Shown here: one piece after another, positions 1 to 10,244 of the stretch
Layout: each line of letters begins with the position of its first letter
Numbering within the stretch: position 1 is the first letter of the stretch
Assembly: GCA_048270425.1 (NCBI GenBank)
Contig: JBLWSY010000008.1
Span: 62,001-126,000, forward strand
Direction: 5' to 3'
Origin: Oceanospirillum sp048270425
Lineage (GTDB): Bacteria; Pseudomonadota; Gammaproteobacteria; Pseudomonadales; Halomonadaceae
Length of the DNA: 64,000 bases
Position numbers and translations under genes: made by a program
Notes under the pieces: model-generated
Told to the model about the DNA's origin: nothing
The model's input: the letters and a program-made list of their open reading frames with translations, nothing else
The model's database searches: none

Positions 1-3000
1 TCAATCAGGCTATCCAATGAGATGAGTTCAGAGTGCAGATCAATTCGGCCGGCCTCAATACGCTCAAGATCAAGAACCTCGTTAATCAGGCTCATCAGAT
101 GGCTACCAGCAGTTTTGATTTCATTCAGGAAGCCGCTTTGCTCCTCATTAACCTCAGAGTCTGCCAGCAACCCTGTAAAGCCAAGAATAGCGTTCATCGG
201 CGTTCTCAATTCATGGCTGACCCGCGATAAAAACTCGGTTTTAGCCCGACTGGCCTTCTCGGCAGAATCTTTAGCACGGATCAACTGCTGCTGAGCAGCT
301 GCAATACGTGCATCGCTATCGATCGCCACAATCAGATTTGCGCAGGTCGTAAACATTGGCTGGAGAAAACGCACTAATTCCTGATCAAAGCCGCCAGGGC
401 GATTGGCCAAACCTATCATCCCCACCATATGATCACCTTTCATCAAAGGCACGCCCAAAAAGGCATTCATAGCAGGATGACCAGGAGGCAGCCCCCCCGC
501 GCGAGGATCAGCAGCAGGGTCGTTACTGATTACCAGCTCCCCGGTTTTCAGAGAATGTCCAAACAGGGTGTCCAGATTATGGAACTCCATGCCTTCATTT
601 CGTGTTCTCTGGAAAAGCGCTTTTGTCTCTTCGTTCCAGGCAATATCAGTAATACTGTAAGTCTTAAGGTAGGGAGTACCGTCAACTTTATAGAGGACCT
701 GGCCAATGAAGCCGTACTCACTTTCAGCAAGACTAAGCACTTCATCCAGCAAGGTAGTAAAGATCTGTCTGCGGTCATCTCCCGCAAAATAACGTAATTG
801 AGAGGTGTAAATAGAGGCAAGAAGCTGATGGTGACGTTTAAGACTCTTCTGAGTTTCGAGGCGTTCGGTAACATCTGTATAAACCCCAAGCATCCCCAAA
901 GTCTGATGATCCTGATCCTGAATCGGCAGTCGACTGATCTCGATATAGCGTAACTTGCCACTATTCATATAATAACGGCCACTGCCTGTGGCCATGGGCA
1001 GGCCGGATTCAACAACGGTTCTGTCCAAACGCTCAACCAGAGTAGCCTGCTCCTGATTGATATAAATATCCCGCTCCGTTTTGCCAATAATGTCTTCTTC
1101 GTCCAGTTCAACATCTTCACAATATTTGCGGTTTACACCGGCAATCTTAAGATCAGCGCCTTTCCAGTAAACCCCGATCGGAATGGTATCCAACACCAAC
1201 CGCAACATATTCCGTGTAGCCAAGAGTGCTTTTTCATTCGCTTTTCGCTCTGTGATGCGCTGAACATGCCCGATGATACGGTTGACCGCTCCTTGCTCCT
1301 GTAACGGAGTTCCCTGTATCAGCAACCACTCTACATGATGCAAATCACTCTCGATCCGACACTCAATTGAGAAGGGCTCGCAGGAGGCTATAGAGGCATG
1401 TATCGCCTGATTAAGTTCTGAGCGGTCTTCCGGCAGCAAGCGACTGAAAAAGATTCCAAGCCCTACAGGGCTTCGATCCGGATCGAGACCATTTAGCCGC
1501 AGCGCCATCTCCGTAGCCGTTACCTGGTCGCTTCGCACATCCCATTCCCAGGTACCGATAAAAGCAAAAGACTGGCTCATCTCCAAACGATTCTGAGCGT
1601 TCAAAAGGGATTTCTCAGACGCCTTCTGCTCACTGATATCCCTTACAATAACAGTAAAAAAAGAGGCTTGGCTGGTTTGAGTCTGAGATATGGAGACCGT
1701 CACCGGAAATGTACGGAGATCTGAACGAATCCCTGTTGCTTCAATAGCCTGCCCACTGACACTGGCCAGATACTCAGCAGTCATTCGCTCCCGACCCTCA
1801 AGCCAAATTGAATCTTCCAGCAGCTGACCAACCAATTTGTCTTGCTGGCAGCCAAAAATTCGCGTCGTAGCCGGGTTGCCACTCAGAATTACCCCGCGAC
1901 TATCCACGGTAAAAATGGCATCCCATGCCGTATCAATGATCGCCCGATGCTTAGCTTCGCGGTCCGCAATTTCAAGGGTATTGCTTTCATGCATCGCCTG
2001 AAGCTCTTCTGTGAGAACTTGCCGGGCGTGCTCCTCTTCACGGCTTCGGGTGGCAGACCAATAGGAAATAATAAAAAAGAAACTGAGACTAATCAGCACT
2101 ACCAGCCCCAAAAAACTCAAAAAGGTCCACTGCATCTTCCGCAGAAGCTTCAAACCCTCCTCTGCTGATTGCTCAAGGGCCAAACCCATCTGAAATTGGG
2201 AGTCCCAGATCCAGGCCCCAATTTTTTCTTCGCCATCCCTGCCGGAGAAGGATTCACGAACGTAAATTTCATAACTTTTGCTGCCTATTTTGGTTGCCAA
2301 CGGGGTTTTCTGATATTCGAGCGCTCTCCGATCACTCAACTCCCCCAACAACGTTCCCCCAGAGTCCTCGACAGGAGGTAGCACCTCAACCCGATTACTC
2401 CGCCCCGGTGTCAGCATGACCCCGTCACGATTAAATGCGTAGGCTTCTCCGGTTTCCGAAAAAGCAGACTTACGAAATACCTGATTAAAACTAACAGCCG
2501 GATCAACCTCAAAAACCAATAGCGCCACCGGCTGACTGGCGGAATCCTTAACGGCTGCCGCGACATAGATGGCCGTATGGTCTTGGCCCATAAATCGGGT
2601 CGGGTGAGTAATAACCGCAAGCCCACCCCAAGCCTGCTTCATCAGATGAGGAAATGCCGTCAAGGGCGTTGTTAAGCCAAGGTAGTCAGAATTGTCACTG
2701 GCAAGGATATTGTTACCAGGCCCCACAAGATAGAAGTGGCGGATTTCAGAGTCAGAAACAACGGGGCGAAGGTAATCGCCAAGGGAAAATACACTGAGTT
2801 TTCTGAGGGACTCACTTTTACCTTCCGTGATAATACGCACCTGACGAATCAGCTCAGGCTGACGCGACCAGGAATAGACATAACTCCGCTTTGAACGCCC
2901 CCACGCTGAAAGACTTTGATGAAGCGTGCCAATCTGACTTTTTAGATTCTGTTCAACCCGCTCGAAATACAGAGACTGCAAGTGGCCATAGCTGCTGTAT

Positions 3001-3080
3001 GCAGCAACTGAGATGAGAGCAAAAACCAGCAGCAACGCATAAAGTTTTGTCCACGGAATGGTGAAAGAGAACTTTGGCAA
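1..3080 (-). CDS. Multi-sensor histidine kinase (Cache-PAS-PAS-PAS-GAF-HisKA), C-terminus beyond window
   Basis: Open reading frame running off the left edge, so only about 1026 residues are visible. The start is a TTG at 3080 with AAGGA about 7 bases upstream; an in-frame TGA lies shortly before it. Order of parts: membrane helix at about 9-30, a periplasmic Cache-like sensing region to about 315, a second membrane helix at about 317-340, PAS domains beginning near residues 377, 500 and 623, a GAF-like region at about 750-917, then a HisKA dimerisation helix with the H-box SHELRTPMNAILGF, phosphoacceptor His956. The ATPase domain, and any receiver domain, would lie outside the window. It is probably an inner-membrane sensor combining a periplasmic ligand with cytoplasmic cues. 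It is divergent from phoX, but no partner regulator is visible, so the signal is unknown. Confidence 0.9.
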   Translation of the reverse strand, partial: MPKFSFTIPWTKLYALLLVFALISVAAYSSYGHLQSLYFERVEQNLKSQIGTLHQSLSAWGRSKRSYVYSWSRQPELIRQVRIITEGKSESLRKLSVFSLGDYLRPVVSDSEIRHFYLVGPGNNILASDNSDYLGLTTPLTAFPHLMKQAWGGLAVITHPTRFMGQDHTAIYVAAAVKDSASQPVALLVFEVDPAVSFNQVFRKSAFSETGEAYAFNRDGVMLTPGRSNRVEVLPPVEDSGGTLLGELSDRRALEYQKTPLATKIGSKSYEIYVRESFSGRDGEEKIGAWIWDSQFQMGLALEQSAEEGLKLLRKMQWTFLSFLGLVVLISLSFFFIISYWSATRSREEEHARQVLTEELQAMHESNTLEIADREAKHRAIIDTAWDAIFTVDSRGVILSGNPATTRIFGCQQDKLVGQLLEDSIWLEGRERMTAEYLASVSGQAIEATGIRSDLRTFPVTVSISQTQTSQASFFTVIVRDISEQKASEKSLLNAQNRLEMSQSFAFIGTWEWDVRSDQVTATEMALRLNGLDPDRSPVGLGIFFSRLLPEDRSELNQAIHASIASCEPFSIECRIESDLHHVEWLLIQGTPLQEQGAVNRIIGHVQRITERKANEKALLATRNMLRLVLDTIPIGVYWKGADLKIAGVNRKYCEDVELDEEDIIGKTERDIYINQEQATLVERLDRTVVESGLPMATGSGRYYMNSGKLRYIEISRLPIQDQDHQTLGMLGVYTDVTERLETQKSLKRHHQLLASIYTSQLRYFAGDDRRQIFTTLLDEVLSLAESEYGFIGQVLYKVDGTPYLKTYSITDIAWNEETKALFQRTRNEGMEFHNLDTLFGHSLKTGELVISNDPAADPRAGGLPPGHPAMNAFLGVPLMKGDHMVGMIGLANRPGGFDQELVRFLQPMFTTCANLIVAIDSDARIAAAQQQLIRAKDSAEKASRAKTEFLSRVSHELRTPMNAILGFTGLLADSEVNEEQSGFLNEIKTAGSHLMSLINEVLDLERIEAGRIDLHSELISLDSLI

Positions 3081-3262
3081 AATTAAATCCTTGTCAGAGC
3101 CCAACGGCTTCTGAAATCAATGCATACTGCGTTGAATTAAATTAATCATAGAGTACAAAACCGCGAATTGAAGACTAATCATAAAACTTCAAGAAGTCAT
3201 TGAAATATAACTTATCTTTAGCATTTGTCAGGCACTAATAATTGCCATCGCAAACGACAAAG

Positions 3263-3290
3263 TGTCACGCCGATGTCACAGGACTGTTAC
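3263..3290 (+). promoter_or_regulatory. Pho box upstream of phoX (three half-sites)
   Basis: TGTCAC at 3263, TGTCAC at 3274 and TGTTAC at 3285 are spaced exactly 11 bp apart, the spacing of PhoB half-sites. An AT-rich -10 candidate (TAGTTT or TTTAAT, 3301-3309) lies about 10 bp downstream, as in PhoB-activated promoters where the box replaces the -35. The next gene is a PhoX phosphatase, which fits PhoB control under phosphate limitation. Confidence 0.75.
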
Positions 3291-3374
3291 ATTCAAACCT
3301 TAGTTTAATGATCCATATCAACTTCCGACCGCGCTTCAAAGATTAACGATAAACAAAATATATGGATCTGAGAT

Positions 3375-5288
3375 ATGAGCAATTTTGAACATCAGGACGA
3401 CCTGAATCACCCGGTAACAAAAACTCCGGAATTCACCCGAATTATAGAAGAAGGCCTGAGCCGTCGTCAGTTTATGGGCGGAGCAGCCCTTCTTGGTCTA
3501 GGCACTCTAGCAGCAGGATGTACGCCATTGGGCATGAGCTCCGGCTCCGCCAGCTCAAAAGCGATGAGCCCTGACATTGGCTTTAAAGCAATACCCGCCT
3601 CTACTGCTGATACCATCACTGTTCCTGAAGGCTACCGCTGGGAGCGCCTGATCTCCTGGGGCGACCCTCTGTTCTCAGACGCTGCAGAGTTCATCAATGG
3701 TGGCAAAAACAACGCCTATGATCAGGAACGTCAGTTTGGTGATAACAACGATGGCATGAGCTTCTTCCCTCTGTCAGACGATCGGGCCATCATGGCGATC
3801 AACAACGAATACACGAACTACGAGTATCTGTTTCCTCATCAGGGCAAACAGATGACCCGTGGTGATGTTCGCAAAGCGCAAGCCGCACACGGTGTATCTG
3901 TGTTTGAAATCCGCAAAGTAAATGGCAGCTGGAAAGTGGTTAAAGACAGCCGTTTCAACCGCCGGATTCATGCCAACACCCCGATGGAACTGACCGGCCC
4001 AGCGGCTGGCAGTAATCTGCTGAAAACATCTGCGGATCCATCAGGCACCAAGGTATTGGGCACCTTTAACAACTGCGCCAATGGACAAACCCCTTGGGGC
4101 ACCTACCTGACCTGCGAAGAAAATTTTAACGGTTACTTTGGTAGTGATTCATCCGTTGACTTGGGAGCCGACGCAAAACGCTACGGCATAGGAGCAAAAG
4201 ACGCAGGTTATCAGTGGCATAAACATGACAGCCGCTTTGATTTGTCCCTTAACCCACAGGAACCGAACCGTCACGGATGGGTTGTTGAGATCGACCCGCA
4301 AAATCCGGACAGCAAACCCAAAAAACGCACCGCACTGGGTCGCTTTAAACACGAAAACGCAGCGCTGACCATCAATAAAGATGGTCATGTTGTGGTGTAT
4401 CTGGGCGATGATCAACGAGGTGAGCACCTTTACAAGTTTGTTTCTAAAAACCGATTCAATCCTGACAACCAGGCTGCCAACCGTGATCTGCTGGAAGAAG
4501 GCACACTATACGTGGCTCGTTTTGATGCGGAACCGGGTAAAGTTGCCGGTCGCGGTGAATGGCTGGAACTGACCTTTGGCAAAAACGGCCTGACTCCGGA
4601 AAACGGTTTTGCTGATCAGGCTGAAGTACTGATTTTTGCCCGGCGTGCGGCCACACAAGTGGGCGCAACGACCATGGACCGACCTGAATGGGTTGCGGTT
4701 CACCCAAGTGGTCAGCAGGTATTCTGCACACTGACCAACAACAAAAACCGCGGCAAAGAAGGTCAGCCGGTAGGTGGCCCTAACCCCCGCGCCAAAAACA
4801 ATTACGGCCAGATCGTTCGCTGGCAGCCGGAAAACAACGACCACACAGCGTCCGGCTTCGCCTGGGATCTGTTTGTCATGGCAGGCAACCCGGAAGTACA
4901 CGGCGATACTGCTTATGGTGGCTCTGCAAACATCAACAAAGACAACATGTTCAACAGCCCGGATGGACTGGGTTTTGATGCCGCAGGTCGCCTCTGGATT
5001 CAGACCGATGGCAAATACTCTAACACGGGTGATTTTGCCGGCATGGGCAACAACCAGATGCTATGCGCAGACCCTGCAAGCGGCGAGATTCGCCGTTTTC
5101 TGACAGGCCCAGTGGCTTGCGAGATAACCGGCTTAGCCTTTACACCGGATTACCGCACGCTCTTTATTGGTGTGCAGCACCCGGGAGAAGACCTTCAGCC
5201 TTCTCACTTCCCCGCCGGTGGTCAGAGCACACCCAGATCATCCGTGATCATGATCCAGCGTGACGATGGCGGAATCATTGGCACCTAA
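3375..5288 (+). CDS. phoX: PhoX family alkaline phosphatase (Tat-exported)
   Basis: A 637-residue protein of the PhoX/DUF839 family, which releases phosphate from organic phosphoesters outside the cytoplasm using calcium and iron cofactors. The N-terminus has a long n-region, the twin-arginine motif SRRQFMGG (Arg30-Arg31), a hydrophobic stretch and then LAAGC with Cys49, so it is a Tat substrate and possibly a lipoprotein. The body carries typical family features: PEGYRWERLISWGDPLF near residue 80 and the block around NCANGQTPWGTYLTCEENF. It is monocistronic, with a Pho box upstream and a terminator downstream. The ribosome-binding site (GGATCTGAGAT) is weak. Confidence 0.93.
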   Translation: MSNFEHQDDLNHPVTKTPEFTRIIEEGLSRRQFMGGAALLGLGTLAAGCTPLGMSSGSASSKAMSPDIGFKAIPASTADTITVPEGYRWERLISWGDPLFSDAAEFINGGKNNAYDQERQFGDNNDGMSFFPLSDDRAIMAINNEYTNYEYLFPHQGKQMTRGDVRKAQAAHGVSVFEIRKVNGSWKVVKDSRFNRRIHANTPMELTGPAAGSNLLKTSADPSGTKVLGTFNNCANGQTPWGTYLTCEENFNGYFGSDSSVDLGADAKRYGIGAKDAGYQWHKHDSRFDLSLNPQEPNRHGWVVEIDPQNPDSKPKKRTALGRFKHENAALTINKDGHVVVYLGDDQRGEHLYKFVSKNRFNPDNQAANRDLLEEGTLYVARFDAEPGKVAGRGEWLELTFGKNGLTPENGFADQAEVLIFARRAATQVGATTMDRPEWVAVHPSGQQVFCTLTNNKNRGKEGQPVGGPNPRAKNNYGQIVRWQPENNDHTASGFAWDLFVMAGNPEVHGDTAYGGSANINKDNMFNSPDGLGFDAAGRLWIQTDGKYSNTGDFAGMGNNQMLCADPASGEIRRFLTGPVACEITGLAFTPDYRTLFIGVQHPGEDLQPSHFPAGGQSTPRSSVIMIQRDDGGIIGT

Positions 5289-5318
5289 GTCAAAAATTTA
5301 GTTAATTCAATACCTCTC

Positions 5319-5346
5319 AAGGGCAGCTTTAAGCTGCCCTTTCTAG
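5319..5346 (+). terminator. Terminator of phoX
   Basis: AAGGGCAGCTT and AAGCTGCCCTT form an 11-bp stem with a one-base centre, followed by a short T-rich tail. It lies 30 bp after the phoX stop. Confidence 0.75.
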
Positions 5347-5548
5347 TATTCTTCCTCTATATTTGTCTGTGGTGGTTCCGTGCAGCCGCCAAAAAAAGCA
5401 GTTAGAATAAAAAAAATACACCTAATTATAATTATGAACGTAATCAATAAATTACGGTCCAACCTACCCCAAAATGGCAAGTAAGTAACTATCGATCAAT
5501 CAGACCGTTATCGATTGAACAACAAGATGGACAAAACAGGAGCTACCC

Positions 5549-8350
5549 TTGTTGAATGACCTGATCTGGATACCACTGTTACCCTTATTGGGAACCCTGG
5601 TACCTCTCTTTGCATCGAGGTTTAGCCGCAGTGCGTGTGCTTTCCTTACTGCAGGCCTTCCCGCCCTTGCTTTAGTTCTGGTTTTACAGCTTGCGCCTCA
5701 GGTGTTTGAAGGTGAAACCATTCGCCAAAGCATAGCCTGGATCCCACAAATGGGGCTTGAGCTTGCATTCCGCCTTGATGGTTTGGCACTGCTCTTTACC
5801 TTACTGATTTTGGGAATAGGTTTGCTGGTTGTGCTCTATGCACGCTACTACCTGTCGGAAAAAGATTCGATGGGTAAGTTTTATGCCTATCTGATTCTTT
5901 TCATGTTCGCCATGCTTGGCGTGGTGATGTCGGACAACCTGATCCAGCTTTGGATGTTCTGGGAACTGACCAGTATCAGTTCCTTCCTGCTGATCAGCTT
6001 CTGGGGTCATAAGACTGAAGCCCGTAAAGGCGCCCGGATGGCACTGACCATTACCGGTGCTGGCGGCCTGGCCCTATTGGCCGGTGTTCTGCTGATCGGT
6101 AATGTTGTCGGTAGTTACAGCCTGCATGATGTGCTTGCCAGTGGTGATCTGATCCGCGAACACGCGACCTATCCTGTGATTCTGGTGCTCGTGCTTCTGG
6201 GAGCATTCACCAAATCCGCTCAGTTCCCGTTCCATTTCTGGCTGCCTCACGCTATGGCAGCACCGACACCAGTCAGCGCTTATCTGCATTCGGCAACCAT
6301 GGTAAAAGCGGGTATTTTCCTGATGGCCCGTATGTATCCGGTATTATCCGGTACAGAATTGTGGTTCCTGATTGTGAGTATGACGGGGTTGGCGACTCTG
6401 CTTCTGGGTGCATACGTTGCACTGTTCAAGCATGATCTGAAAGGCCTTCTGGCTTACTCGACCGTCAGTCATCTGGGTCTGATTACTCTTCTGCTGGGTA
6501 TGGGCACCGAGCTTGCGGCGGTTGCGGCTCTGTTCCACATCATCAACCACGCAACTTTTAAAGCCTCTCTCTTTATGGCTGCAGGTATTATTGACCATGA
6601 ATCCGGCTCCCGGGACATGCGCCAGTTGAACGGCCTATGGAAATACATGCCCTACACGGCAACCCTTGCCATGGTTGCCGCCGCGGCGATGGCCGGTGTG
6701 CCACTGCTGAACGGCTTCCTGTCGAAAGAGATGTTCTTTGCCGAAACTCTGCATCAGGATTCTCTGGGCTCTCTGTCCTGGATGGTGCCGGTATTCGCAA
6801 CACTGGGCGGCGTTTTCTCTGTCGCCTACTCTCTGCGCTTTATTCACGATGTCTTCTTCAACGGTGAACCGATCAATTTGCCGAAAACCCCTCATGAGCC
6901 GCCACGTTACATGCGCGTTCCGGTTGAGATTCTGGTAGCGCTCTGTCTGCTGGTCGGGGTTTTCCCAACCTTTGTGATCGGAGACCTGCTTTATACAGCT
7001 TCGGCAGCAACCCTTCAGGGGGTTGTTCCGGAATACAGTCTGTCAATCTGGCATGGGTTTAACTTCCCATTGCTGATGAGTTTTATCGCTCTGGTAGGGG
7101 GTGTCGCGGTTTACGTGAACCGTAAAGAACTCTTCCAATTCCAGGCTCAGTTCCCGGAGAATGATCCGAAACTGGTTTTTGAAGCGGTTATCCAGCTGAT
7201 TCACCAACAAATCACTCGCCTCATGGAATTTGCAGAAAACGGCTCACTGCAGCGTTACAGCTATATGATGCTGAGCCTTGCAATGGTGATGATGGCAGGC
7301 CCTCTGCTGGATCTTAACGCGACAGCCGGTCACCGGCCGCAGATTCCGGTTGATGCGATCTCTATTACCGGGGCTGTTCTGTTGGCTATTGGCGCTCTGG
7401 CGACCGTAATTTGGAATCGTCAGCGAATGGTCGCTCTGGTCGCTCTGTCCGTTGTAGGCCTGATTGTGTCGCTGATGTTCGCCAAGTTCTCCGCACCGGA
7501 TCTGGCACTGACTCAGCTGGCAGTAGAGGTTGTGACCGTTATTCTGCTGATGCTGGCTCTTTTCTTCCTGCCACAGACCACGCCAAAAGAGTCTTCGCCT
7601 AAGCGTGTGGCACGGGATCTGGGCATTGCGGCGATCATTGGTGGTGTCATTGGTACCATCAGCTACGCCCTGATGACCCGGCCTCTGGAAAGCATCTCCA
7701 CTTTCTTCCTGGAAAACAGTAAGACCGGTGGCGGTGGTACTAACGTGGTGAACGTCATTCTGGTGGACTTCCGTGGCTTTGATACGCTGGGTGAGATTAC
7801 TGTACTAGGTATTGCTGCCCTCGGTATCTTCAAACTGATCGCCCGTATGCGTCTTTATATGCCAGCCAGTGATGGTGATGGTCGGCCATGGTCGAAAGAC
7901 AGCCACCCTCTGATGCTGTCGGTAGTTTCTCAGAGTTTGTTACCGCTGGCACTGTTGGTATCGGCTTATATTTTCCTGCGTGGTCACAATATGCCAGGCG
8001 GTGGGTTTATTGCCGGCCTGATCACCTCAGTAGCCATTATTCAGCAGTATATCGCCCATGGTGTTGACTGGATTAAAGCCCGTATGAAGTTGGATTATCA
8101 GCTGATGATCGGCAGCGGTATCACTATTGCGGCTCTGACAGGCCTTGGCAGCTGGTTCTTTGGCCGTCCATTCCTGACCTCATGGTTTGATCACTTCCAT
8201 CTGCCTCTGGTGGGCGAATTTGAGCTGGCAAGTGCCATGCTGTTCGACCTCGGGGTATATCTGACTGTTGTAGGGGCAACCATGCTGATTCTGGCAAACC
8301 TCGGTAAATTGACGACCAGTGAACGTCCTGTACTGAAGGAGCACGATTAA
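5549..8350 (+). CDS. mrpA: Mrp Na+(K+)/H+ antiporter subunit A, fused with the MrpB domain (PhaAB type)
   Basis: A 933-residue polytopic membrane protein, the largest subunit of the multisubunit cation/proton antiporter, related to NuoL/ND5 of complex I. The N-terminal two thirds holds the NuoL-like proton-conducting core (for example FPFHFWLPHAMAAPTPVSA, with the conserved Lys/His region after it). The middle carries the MrpA-specific module, and the last ~130 residues (from about 800, with RGHNMPGGGFIAGL) are an MrpB domain. This A-B fusion is the Pha-type arrangement. The start is TTG at 5549, with AGGAG 7 bases upstream; a second TTG follows directly. It is first in an operon of six overlapping or closely spaced genes. 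Confidence 0.95.
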   Translation: MLNDLIWIPLLPLLGTLVPLFASRFSRSACAFLTAGLPALALVLVLQLAPQVFEGETIRQSIAWIPQMGLELAFRLDGLALLFTLLILGIGLLVVLYARYYLSEKDSMGKFYAYLILFMFAMLGVVMSDNLIQLWMFWELTSISSFLLISFWGHKTEARKGARMALTITGAGGLALLAGVLLIGNVVGSYSLHDVLASGDLIREHATYPVILVLVLLGAFTKSAQFPFHFWLPHAMAAPTPVSAYLHSATMVKAGIFLMARMYPVLSGTELWFLIVSMTGLATLLLGAYVALFKHDLKGLLAYSTVSHLGLITLLLGMGTELAAVAALFHIINHATFKASLFMAAGIIDHESGSRDMRQLNGLWKYMPYTATLAMVAAAAMAGVPLLNGFLSKEMFFAETLHQDSLGSLSWMVPVFATLGGVFSVAYSLRFIHDVFFNGEPINLPKTPHEPPRYMRVPVEILVALCLLVGVFPTFVIGDLLYTASAATLQGVVPEYSLSIWHGFNFPLLMSFIALVGGVAVYVNRKELFQFQAQFPENDPKLVFEAVIQLIHQQITRLMEFAENGSLQRYSYMMLSLAMVMMAGPLLDLNATAGHRPQIPVDAISITGAVLLAIGALATVIWNRQRMVALVALSVVGLIVSLMFAKFSAPDLALTQLAVEVVTVILLMLALFFLPQTTPKESSPKRVARDLGIAAIIGGVIGTISYALMTRPLESISTFFLENSKTGGGGTNVVNVILVDFRGFDTLGEITVLGIAALGIFKLIARMRLYMPASDGDGRPWSKDSHPLMLSVVSQSLLPLALLVSAYIFLRGHNMPGGGFIAGLITSVAIIQQYIAHGVDWIKARMKLDYQLMIGSGITIAALTGLGSWFFGRPFLTSWFDHFHLPLVGEFELASAMLFDLGVYLTVVGATMLILANLGKLTTSERPVLKEHD

Positions 8351-8352
8351 TA

Positions 8353-8718
8353 ATGGAAGGACTATACGCTTTCTGCGTGGGCCTGCTGACGGCCTGCGGT
8401 ATCTTTTTAGCCCTTCGCGGACGAACTTTCCCCGTCGTAGTGGGCCTGACACTGCTCTCTTATGCGGTAAACCTGTTCCTGTTCGCCAGCGGCCGACTGA
8501 AACTTAATGCGGCAGCAGTTCTGGGACAATCCGAACAATACAGTGATCCACTACCCCAGGCTCTGGTTCTGACCGCTATTGTTATCGGTTTTGCAATGAC
8601 CGCTTTTGTTGTGATTTTGGCGATGCGTGCCCGTGCCGATCTGGGCAACGATCATGTGGATGGCCGTCTGCCTGAAACACCTAAGCCGCGCCTTGCTCGT
8701 CGTACGGGGGGGCAATAA
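8353..8718 (+). CDS. mrpC: Mrp antiporter subunit C (NuoK-like)
   Basis: A 121-residue small membrane protein with three predicted helices, homologous to NuoK, part of the ion-translocating core. Recognisable stretch: VVVGLTLLSYAVNLFLFASG, and QALVLTAIVIGFAMTAFV towards the end. It starts two bases after mrpA and its stop overlaps the mrpD start (TAATG), so translation is probably coupled. Confidence 0.93.
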   Translation: MEGLYAFCVGLLTACGIFLALRGRTFPVVVGLTLLSYAVNLFLFASGRLKLNAAAVLGQSEQYSDPLPQALVLTAIVIGFAMTAFVVILAMRARADLGNDHVDGRLPETPKPRLARRTGGQ

Positions 8719-10244
8719 TGCAACATCTGGCTATTCTTCCGATTCTGATTCCTCTCTTTACCGGCGCGCTGCTTCTTTTGCCGCCATTTAAAGATATTCT
8801 GAATCGTCAGCGCGGACTGGCTCTGCTATCCGTCACGGCACAGATTATCTTTGCTACGATGCTACTGATAACAGCAGCAACAGAAGGCACTCAGATGTAT
8901 GTTCTGGGTGACTGGCAACCGCCGTTCGGCATTGTGCTGGTGGCTGATCGTCTGTCCACCATGCTGGTTCTGCTGACCTCTCTGCTTTGTGCCGGGGCAC
9001 TGCTCTACGCCTGTGCAGGCCAGGACAAAGGCGGTCAGTACTTCCACCCGCTGTTTATGTTCCAGGTGATGGGTATCAACGGTGCATTCCTGACCGGCGA
9101 TATATTCAACCTGTTCGTATTCTTCGAGGTGCTGCTGATTGCATCTTACGCCCTGCTGGTTCACGGCGGTGGTAAACAGAAGACTCAGGCTGCGGTTCAC
9201 TATGTGATTCTGAACCTGATCGGTTCCAGTCTCTTCCTGTTTGGCCTGGGCATCCTGTATGGCACGCTGGGCACACTGAATATCGCTGACATGGCGGTTC
9301 AGGTGCGTCACCTGGGTGAAGCAGAAGCCATTCTGGCAAAAGCCGGTGGTCTGCTACTGCTGTTGGTATTTGGCCTGAAAGCGGCCCTTCTGCCCCTGCA
9401 CTTCTGGCTGCCACGTACCTACTCGTCCGCTTCTGCACCTGTAGCCGCCCTCTTTGCCATCATGACCAAAGTCGGTATCTACAGTATCTTCCGGGTTCAT
9501 ACCCTGATCTTTGGTTCAGAAGCTAACCTGCTGGCCGATATCGCACTGCCTTGGCTCTGGCCGATGGCCATGGGCACGCTGGCAATTGGTACGCTGGGTG
9601 TATTCGCAAGCCCAACGCTGCGCGTGATGACCGCCAATCTTGTGGTGATCTCTGCCGGTACGCTGCTGATCGCTGCGGCACTTCAATCTGAAAAAGCAAC
9701 CTCGGCAGCTCTCTACTATATCCTGCACAGCACACTGGTTACTGGTGCACTTTTCCTGATTGCCGATCTGATCTCCCGTCAGCGCGGCAAAGCAGAAGAC
9801 CGCTTTGTAAAATCCAGAGCAATGTCTCAACCCAAGTTACTCGGCTTTGCTTTTGTGATTGCAGCCCTGGCCATCATAGGCCTGCCTCCGCTGTCCGGCT
9901 TTATTGGTAAAGTACTGATTATGCGGGCAGCAGAATCCACTGCTGAGATCATCTGGATATGGCCACTGATTCTGGTCAGCAGCCTGATGGCTCTGGTCGC
10001 TATATCCCGGGCAGGTACCACGTTGTTCTGGCGCGTTACCGCTGCGCCATCCAGCGATGAAAAAGCCCATCCCTTTGAGATTGCCGGCATTTCTGTGTTA
10101 CTGGCGGCATCGCCTTTGCTGGTTATTTTTGGTGGTTTTGTCACCGAATTTACCGCTGATGCCGCACAACAGCTGCACGACTTCTCGCAATCTGTTGATG
10201 CACTTCTGCCAAGCAGTACGACTCATACCGGAGGGGAGCACTAA
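8718..10244 (+). CDS. mrpD: Mrp antiporter subunit D (NuoN/NuoM-like)
   Basis: A 508-residue polytopic membrane protein of the proton-translocating transporter family shared with NuoM and NuoN. The conserved Glu helix (GDIFNLFVFFEVLLIASYAL) and the LLPLHFWLPRTYSSASAPV loop with conserved Lys/His/Pro are visible. The length is normal for the family. Starts with the TAATG overlap with mrpC and ends with the same overlap into mrpE. Confidence 0.95.
   Translation: MQHLAILPILIPLFTGALLLLPPFKDILNRQRGLALLSVTAQIIFATMLLITAATEGTQMYVLGDWQPPFGIVLVADRLSTMLVLLTSLLCAGALLYACAGQDKGGQYFHPLFMFQVMGINGAFLTGDIFNLFVFFEVLLIASYALLVHGGGKQKTQAAVHYVILNLIGSSLFLFGLGILYGTLGTLNIADMAVQVRHLGEAEAILAKAGGLLLLLVFGLKAALLPLHFWLPRTYSSASAPVAALFAIMTKVGIYSIFRVHTLIFGSEANLLADIALPWLWPMAMGTLAIGTLGVFASPTLRVMTANLVVISAGTLLIAAALQSEKATSAALYYILHSTLVTGALFLIADLISRQRGKAEDRFVKSRAMSQPKLLGFAFVIAALAIIGLPPLSGFIGKVLIMRAAESTAEIIWIWPLILVSSLMALVAISRAGTTLFWRVTAAPSSDEKAHPFEIAGISVLLAASPLLVIFGGFVTEFTADAAQQLHDFSQSVDALLPSSTTHTGGEH

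Noticed and set aside
1842..2381. Plus-strand frames of 108 and 70 codons
   Set aside because: They lie opposite the sensor kinase, whose minus-strand frame is unbroken to the window edge.
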